DNA of 64,000 nucleotides, from assembly GCA_023129715.1 (NCBI GenBank), contig JAGMBO010000040.1, positions 1 through 64,000 of the forward strand. The letters run 5' to 3'. The notes under the pieces are model-generated. The model did not search any database and was not told the DNA's origin. It was given only the letters and a program-made list of their open reading frames with translations. The translations under genes were made by a program, and so were the position numbers. This document shows, piece after piece, positions 59,635-64,000 of this stretch (the stretch's first letter is position 1; every line of letters begins with the position of its first letter). This stretch comes from Candidatus Eiseniibacteriota bacterium. Lineage in GTDB: Bacteria; Eisenbacteria; RBG-16-71-46; CAIMUX01; WJJG01.

Positions 59635-60570
59635 TCAGCGGCCCGTGGACCGCTTCAGCGGCCCGTAGAGCTCGCCGCCCGTGGAGAGGATCACGGTAGT
59701 CTCCTCATCCAGGACCGTCTCATAGGTCTCCATCGTCTTCAGGAAGCTGTAGAAGGCCCGCGATTCGGCCGACCGGTCGTAGGCCGCGGCGAAGATCGCG
59801 GTCGCCTCGGCATCCGCCCGGCCGCGGATCCCCTCCGCCTCGCGATAGGCCTCCGAAGTGATGCGCTTCAGCTCGCGGTCTTTCTCCCCCTTGATCCGTG
59901 CCGCCTCGCCCTCACCCTCCGAACGGAAGCGGTCGGCAATACGCAGCCGCTCGGCGATCATGCGCTCGTAGACCTTGCGGCGGACTTCCTCGACGTAGTT
60001 GATCCGCTTGAGCTGCACGTCCAGGATCTCGATTCCCAAGTCCTCGGTGCGCGTCTGCGACTTATCGAGCACCTCCTGGCGAATCCGCTCGCGCCCGAAT
60101 TCGATCGCCTCCAGCGCGTTCTCGTCTTCGGGATTCTCCTCGGTGACCAGCGGATCGCGATTCACGCTGCGGATCACCTCGACGAGATTGCGCTTGGCGA
60201 TCGCATTGCGCGTCTCCCCATCGATGATATCATCAAGCCGCGAGTACGCGCCGCGCTCGTCGCGCAGGCGTTGGAAAAACTTCAGCGGATCGCTGATTCG
60301 CCAGCGGGCATAGGTATCGACCCAGATGAAGCGCTTGTCCCTCGTCGGCAGCTCGTTGGCATCGCCATCCCATTCGAGGAAGCGCTTCTCGAACCGGTGC
60401 AGCGCCTGAATGAACGGGATCTTGACCTTCAGGCCCGGCTCCATGATCGGGTCGCCCACCGGCTCGCCGAATTGAGTGATGATCACCTGCTCCGGCTCCT
60501 CGACGACATAGAAGGCATCGAGGAGGAGGATCAGGACAATGGCGAGCGGAATGATCACTAGCAGTCGCAT
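59635..60570 (-). CDS. hflC: HflC, SPFH/prohibitin-family modulator of FtsH
   Basis: 311-residue membrane protein. An N-terminal anchor (MRLLVIIPLAIVLILLLDAFYVV) is followed by the SPFH domain (VEEPEQVIITQFGEPVGDPIMEPGLKVKIPFIQALHRFEKR) and a helical C-terminal half (ILDVQLKRINYVEEVRRKVYERMIAERLRIADRFRSEGEGEAARIKGEKDR), the standard HflC layout. AGGAGGTCGATC precedes the ATG. It lies 14 bases after hflK. With HflK it forms the cage around the FtsH protease in the cytoplasmic membrane. The 3' end has a short duplication (GGGCCGCTGAAGCGG twice); the stop codon falls in the second copy. Confidence 0.93.
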   Translation of the reverse strand: MRLLVIIPLAIVLILLLDAFYVVEEPEQVIITQFGEPVGDPIMEPGLKVKIPFIQALHRFEKRFLEWDGDANELPTRDKRFIWVDTYARWRISDPLKFFQRLRDERGAYSRLDDIIDGETRNAIAKRNLVEVIRSVNRDPLVTEENPEDENALEAIEFGRERIRQEVLDKSQTRTEDLGIEILDVQLKRINYVEEVRRKVYERMIAERLRIADRFRSEGEGEAARIKGEKDRELKRITSEAYREAEGIRGRADAEATAIFAAAYDRSAESRAFYSFLKTMETYETVLDEETTVILSTGGELYGPLKRSTGR

Positions 60571-60584
60571 GATCGACCTCCTCG

Positions 60585-61604
60585 TTAGCGGCCCGACGGG
60601 CCCGATTGCCCCGATTGCCGTGATTGGCCTGGTGCGAGATTGAGCAGGGGCAGGAAGCTGCGCAGGTCGTCGTCGACAACGACCTTCTGCGAAACCTGTG
60701 GCAGGACCTTGCCCATTGTCTCCAGATAGATCCGCTTGCGCGTGACCTCCGGCGCCCGACGGTAGGCATTGTAGAGCGCCACGAAACGCTCCGCATCGCC
60801 CTGCGCCCGGTTGACCCGGTCGAGGGCATAGCCTTCAGCCTGCTGGATCGTCTGCAGCGCCTCACCGCTCGCGCGCGGGATCACCTTGTTGTATTCCGAC
60901 TGGGCCTCGTTGATCAGCCGCTCGCGTTCCTGCTGCGCCTGGTTGACCTGGTTGAATGAGGGCTTCACCGGGTCGGGTGGATTGACATCCTGGAGCACCA
61001 CCTGCTCCACCTTGATGCCGATCTCGTATTGATCGCAGAGGTGCTGCAGGCGCTGCTCGACGAGATCGGCGATCTCCTGGCGCCCGACGGTGAGCACCTC
61101 ATTGACCGTGCGGTCGCCGATGATCCGCCGCATGACCGCCTCGCTCATCGCGCGGAAGGTCGCAGACACGTCGCGGACCCGGAAGAGGAACTTGTAGGGA
61201 TCGATGATCCGGAACTGCACGACCCACTCGACGACCGCCGCATTCAGATCACCGGTCAGCATGTTCGATTCGCCTTCGTAGGCCCGCGCGGCGTACTGGC
61301 TGCGCACGCCGGCAGCGAGCGTCCGGAAGCCGAACTCCTCCTTGAGCTGGCGTTGGATCGGCACCTTGCTCACCGTCTCAACCCCGAAGGGGATCTTCAG
61401 GTGCAGGCCCGGATCGGTGGTGCGGACGAATTCACCGAAGCGCAGCACGATCCCGACCTCCTCGGGACCGACCGTGTAGAAGCTGGTCAAGACAAAGATC
61501 AGCGCGACGACGGCCAGGACGATGATCCGGATCATCCCGCCGCCGACGCGCGGCAGCCGGATTTCGGGCATGCCGAGGCTGTCCCCAAATCCACCCTGTT
61601 GCAT
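60585..61604 (-). CDS. hflK: HflK, SPFH/prohibitin-family modulator of FtsH
   Basis: 339-residue partner of HflC. A short N-terminal segment and one helix (MIRIIVLAVVALIFVLTSFYTV) lead to the SPFH domain (VGPEEVGIVLRFGEFVRTTDPGLHLKIPFGVETVSKV) and a long coiled region (NQVNQAQQERERLINEAQSEYNKVIPRASGEALQTIQQAEGYA), followed by a polar tail with a small SGQSGPSGR repeat. GGAAGGAGATCACCCC precedes the ATG. First gene of the hflK-hflC pair. The cytoplasmic Gly-rich head common in E. coli HflK is almost absent here. Confidence 0.93.
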   Translation of the reverse strand: MQQGGFGDSLGMPEIRLPRVGGGMIRIIVLAVVALIFVLTSFYTVGPEEVGIVLRFGEFVRTTDPGLHLKIPFGVETVSKVPIQRQLKEEFGFRTLAAGVRSQYAARAYEGESNMLTGDLNAAVVEWVVQFRIIDPYKFLFRVRDVSATFRAMSEAVMRRIIGDRTVNEVLTVGRQEIADLVEQRLQHLCDQYEIGIKVEQVVLQDVNPPDPVKPSFNQVNQAQQERERLINEAQSEYNKVIPRASGEALQTIQQAEGYALDRVNRAQGDAERFVALYNAYRRAPEVTRKRIYLETMGKVLPQVSQKVVVDDDLRSFLPLLNLAPGQSRQSGQSGPSGR

Positions 61605-61662
61605 GGGGTGATCTCCTTCCCCTCGCCGATGGGCGAGTCGAACGTCCCTGTATACTCATGTA

Positions 61663-61691
61663 TCCATACCTCCCGGTCGCGCCGGAATCAA
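61663..61691 (-). promoter_or_regulatory. Possible hflKC promoter
   Basis: Minus-strand TTGATT (61686-61691), 17-bp spacer, TATGGA (61663-61668), about 60 bp before hflK. Matches are only partial. Confidence 0.3.
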
Positions 61692-61891
61692 GGTGGTCCG
61701 CCCTAAATCGGGTAAGCTGCATGGCCGATTGCGGTTCCGAATTGCCCCATTCCCCACGACGCGGCTTGCCGGTACAATCAGAGTCGACCGCAGCGCGGCG
61801 GCGATGTCGAGGGTTGCGCCCCGTTCGACAACGGATGCCAACGCCGGCGTGGCGGCGATCGGACTGGTTGCAAGCCACCGGGGAGGACATC

Positions 61892-64000
61892 ATGTCCGCA
61901 CGATTCGATCGACATCGCCCCGGCCTCCGGGCCATGGCCTTCACCGGTCTGATCCTGGTCTCCGGCCCGGCGGCCCAGGGCAGTGATCTCTCGGGCGCAC
62001 TCTCGGGGTATCTCCCCGCGGGGACCTACCGGATCGTCGACGACATCGAGGTTCCCGACGGCGAGACCTTGACCCTCGCCCCGGGGGTCGTCTTCCAGTT
62101 CGAGGACAGCTTCTGGGAGGAGTACGAGTTCGACGTCCACGGGACCCTGCACGCCGAGGGCACATCCGGGCAACCGATCGTCTTCCAGGCGGCCTCCGGC
62201 GCAGAGGAGTACAACTACCTGCGGATCGCGAGCAGCACTTCGCGCCTGCGCCACTGCATCATCGAAGACGCCGGCAAGGTCTCGATACTCGACCAGGGCG
62301 GGCTCTGGATCGATAACTGCTCTCCGGTGATTGAAGACTGTACCGTGCGCAACGGGAGCTGGCACGGGATCTATATCACCGGCTCGTCGGCATGCCCGAC
62401 GATTCGCACGACGGGAATCGCGAACAACTCCGGGGACGGCATCGACGGAGACGACGGCGCCGGCATGACAGTGATCAACTGCCGGCTCACCGGCAACGGG
62501 GGCGACGGCGTCTGCGTCGCCGGCGGGGCGAACACTATCATCGGCACGCTGATCGCGCGCAATGGAGAGAATGGCGTCGACAGTCATGGAACGGCCGACT
62601 ATGCCGCGCTCTTGATCAATTGCACGATCGCCGATCATCCGAGCGGTAATCTCTCGGATTGTTCACTGATGGATTTGTACAACTGTATCGCCGTCGGACA
62701 GACATCTTCCGTCGAGCGCTGCGAGCACAGCCTCTTCGTCTCCGACGCCGCCTACTATCACTTCGTCGACTATGCGGCCGGTGACCTCCGGTTGGCGCAC
62801 GACTCGCCCGCGCGCAACTACGGCACCCGCTTCGGCCCGCCGGCCGGCTGGCTGCCGGCGGAAGACCTCGCGGGTGAGAGTCGCATCCAGGGCATCGTCG
62901 ATGCGGGCGCCTACGAGTCGGCGGGATTGCCCGAGCTGGGCGAGGAGGGTCCCTACTTCTCCCGGGCGCTGATCGCACCCCGGATGACGCAGCCGGTCTT
63001 CCGCACGCCGGAAGAGAGCTTCCCGGCGCTGGTCGGCCTGCTCGGCGACTACACCGCCGGCGAAGCCTGGGCCCAATTGGTCGATCCACTGGGCAACGTC
63101 TGGCCCTTGACGGTGCTCGCACTCTCTGCGCACGACTTGACGCCGGGAAGCGATCTCGCGGTGCAGCTCTTTGCCCCCGGACTCGAGCGGATCCAGGAGC
63201 TGAGCCTGCAGATCCCGATCGGCACGCCGGCGGGTCTATGCGATATCCGCCTCGGAATCGGGGAGCGAGAGTTCTACAGTCTGCATGCCGTGAGAGTCCT
63301 CACCACCTACCGGCAGACCTGGCGCTTCATCCACATCACCGATCCCCACATCGGGTATGATGCGGAGGCCTTCTCCGCCGCTTTGCGCCTGCGCATCTTC
63401 ACGCGTGAGGCCAACTTCCTGCAGCCCGATCTGGTCGTCCTCACCGGAGATATCTGTGATAACCAGGACCCGGGCACTGAGGCCTTCGTCGATAGTCTGC
63501 TCGAGGCGGTCGCCTTGCTGCGAGTCCCGATCCTGATCCAACCGGGCAATCACGATCACTACAACAACGGCAGCAACGGCGGCTACGATCCCGGCTACCC
63601 GCTGCGCTACTTCGAGCGAATCAACCGCTATCGCAATTGCCACCTCGAGCTCGGCGGCGCGCACTTCTTCGCCTTCAACACAGGCGACGATCTGGGCCTG
63701 CTCGAGCTCTACCGCTGCCGCGGCCCTGAGTCGCCAGCTCTCGATTGGGCCGAGAGCATCTTGATCGGCCTCGCTCCCCTCGCCGACCGGCCGCGCTTCT
63801 TCCTAATGCATGGGCCCAACTACGACTACTTCACTTGGAACTCCGAGAACGTCGGCCGCGTGCGGGATCTGATGAACGCGCACGCGATCAGCCTTTGTCT
63901 CTGCGGGCACACGCACCGCTTCGAGACCTTTCTCAACAGCGGAGAGAACTACCTTGGACGCGACGATTTCAAACACGTGGATGATTGGGGCCGCGACGTC
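61892..64000 (+). CDS. Secreted beta-helix/calcineurin-like metallophosphoesterase fusion (partial)
   Basis: Open frame of 703 codons that runs past the window end and is absent from the ORF track. ATG 61892 follows GGGGAGG; MSARFDRHRPGLRAMAFTGL begins a signal peptide ending near AAQG. Residues about 30-330 are a right-handed beta-helix (GVVFQFEDSFWEEYEFDVHG, RHCIIEDAGKVSI, PVIEDCTVRNGSWHGIYITGS). A beta-sandwich follows, then a metallophosphoesterase domain from about 470: HITDPHIGYD (DxH), VVLTGDICDNQDPG (GDxxD), LIQPGNHDHYNN (GNHD), LMHGPNYDYF and CGHTHRFE (GHxH). All metal ligands of the family are present. It should hydrolyse a phosphoester outside the cytoplasm, with the helix binding a polymer. 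Its C-terminus is unseen. Confidence 0.88.
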   Translation, partial: MSARFDRHRPGLRAMAFTGLILVSGPAAQGSDLSGALSGYLPAGTYRIVDDIEVPDGETLTLAPGVVFQFEDSFWEEYEFDVHGTLHAEGTSGQPIVFQAASGAEEYNYLRIASSTSRLRHCIIEDAGKVSILDQGGLWIDNCSPVIEDCTVRNGSWHGIYITGSSACPTIRTTGIANNSGDGIDGDDGAGMTVINCRLTGNGGDGVCVAGGANTIIGTLIARNGENGVDSHGTADYAALLINCTIADHPSGNLSDCSLMDLYNCIAVGQTSSVERCEHSLFVSDAAYYHFVDYAAGDLRLAHDSPARNYGTRFGPPAGWLPAEDLAGESRIQGIVDAGAYESAGLPELGEEGPYFSRALIAPRMTQPVFRTPEESFPALVGLLGDYTAGEAWAQLVDPLGNVWPLTVLALSAHDLTPGSDLAVQLFAPGLERIQELSLQIPIGTPAGLCDIRLGIGEREFYSLHAVRVLTTYRQTWRFIHITDPHIGYDAEAFSAALRLRIFTREANFLQPDLVVLTGDICDNQDPGTEAFVDSLLEAVALLRVPILIQPGNHDHYNNGSNGGYDPGYPLRYFERINRYRNCHLELGGAHFFAFNTGDDLGLLELYRCRGPESPALDWAESILIGLAPLADRPRFFLMHGPNYDYFTWNSENVGRVRDLMNAHAISLCLCGHTHRFETFLNSGENYLGRDDFKHVDDWGRDV

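Noticed and set aside
58495-60561. 688-codon plus-strand ORF
   Set aside because: It runs antisense through both asd and hflC, which have clear catalytic motifs; the composition (Arg, Asp, Leu rich) is that of a high-GC shadow frame.
1-64000. tRNA, rRNA, insertion sequences or prophage genes
   Set aside because: None recognised by eye: no cloverleaf with a CCA-end context, no transposase DDE/HUH motifs and no phage structural genes. A covariance-model search would be needed to be certain about small RNAs.

Overview
The window is high-GC bacterial chromosomal DNA, densely coded, with no rRNA, tRNA, phage, CRISPR array or intact transposon that I can see. Eight exported proteins end in the same roughly 85-residue FlgD-Ig-like module (NPF..., GR.VRTL, WDGRD..G..V.SGVYFYRL, ...R.ILLR). 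They carry beta-helix, BNR, PKD, FG-GAP or LVIVD domains in front of it, and PknB-type kinases carry beta-propeller or TPR sensors. This combination is what I associate with FCB-group candidate phyla such as Candidatus Eisenbacteria or Krumholzibacteriota. That placement is an inference from protein style, not from a marker gene.

Layout. 0-11.6 kb: a lone SAM methyltransferase, then surface or secreted proteins (alpha/alpha-toroid-like plus PKD, BNR propeller, a Thr-rich mucin-like protein with an STN-like partner) and one decayed AAA/DUF4143 ATPase. 11.9-22.1 kb: a tightly packed plus-strand operon for an envelope glycoconjugate (glycosyltransferase 2, YdjC-type deacetylase, FemAB/GNAT-like transferase, flippase-like membrane protein, methyltransferase, DegT/DnrJ aminotransferase, giant PTPS-related membrane protein, single-span Fn3-like protein). 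22.4-26.5 kb: minus-strand secreted proteins (FGE-like, FlgD-module, beta-helix). 27-28.7 kb: a three-gene hipB-hipS-hipT toxin-antitoxin module whose promoter/operator unit is repeated with an exact 72-bp period. 28.7-34.8 kb: one 2033-codon FG-GAP/ASPIC giant. 35-41 kb: an overlapping operon of aminohydrolase, threonine synthase and sensor kinase. 41-50.5 kb: an OYE-family reductase, a second beta-helix protein with a TPR kinase directly after it, an LVIVD-repeat gene broken by one amber codon, and a small CPKC redox protein. 50.7-57 kb: a macro-domain protein, a fused PreT-PreA-type dihydropyrimidine dehydrogenase, a GT-C-like membrane glycosyltransferase and a divergent dihydroorotate-dehydrogenase-like enzyme. 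57-61.6 kb: lysC-asd and hflK-hflC. 61.9 kb to the end: a secreted beta-helix/metallophosphoesterase fusion that runs off the window and is missing from the supplied ORF track.

How the pieces relate. Three enzymes of the aspartate family pathway are present (lysC, asd, thrC). The exported proteins probably share one export or anchoring route recognised through the C-terminal module. The glycan operon may supply the envelope polymer they sit in. Short tandem repeats recur inside or beside genes (8 bp at the start of the giant gene, 9 bp near 40.7 kb, 26 bp near 50 kb, 30 bp inside the PreTA gene, about 45 bp at the end of asd, 72 bp at hipBST), so repeat expansion looks like a habit of this genome.
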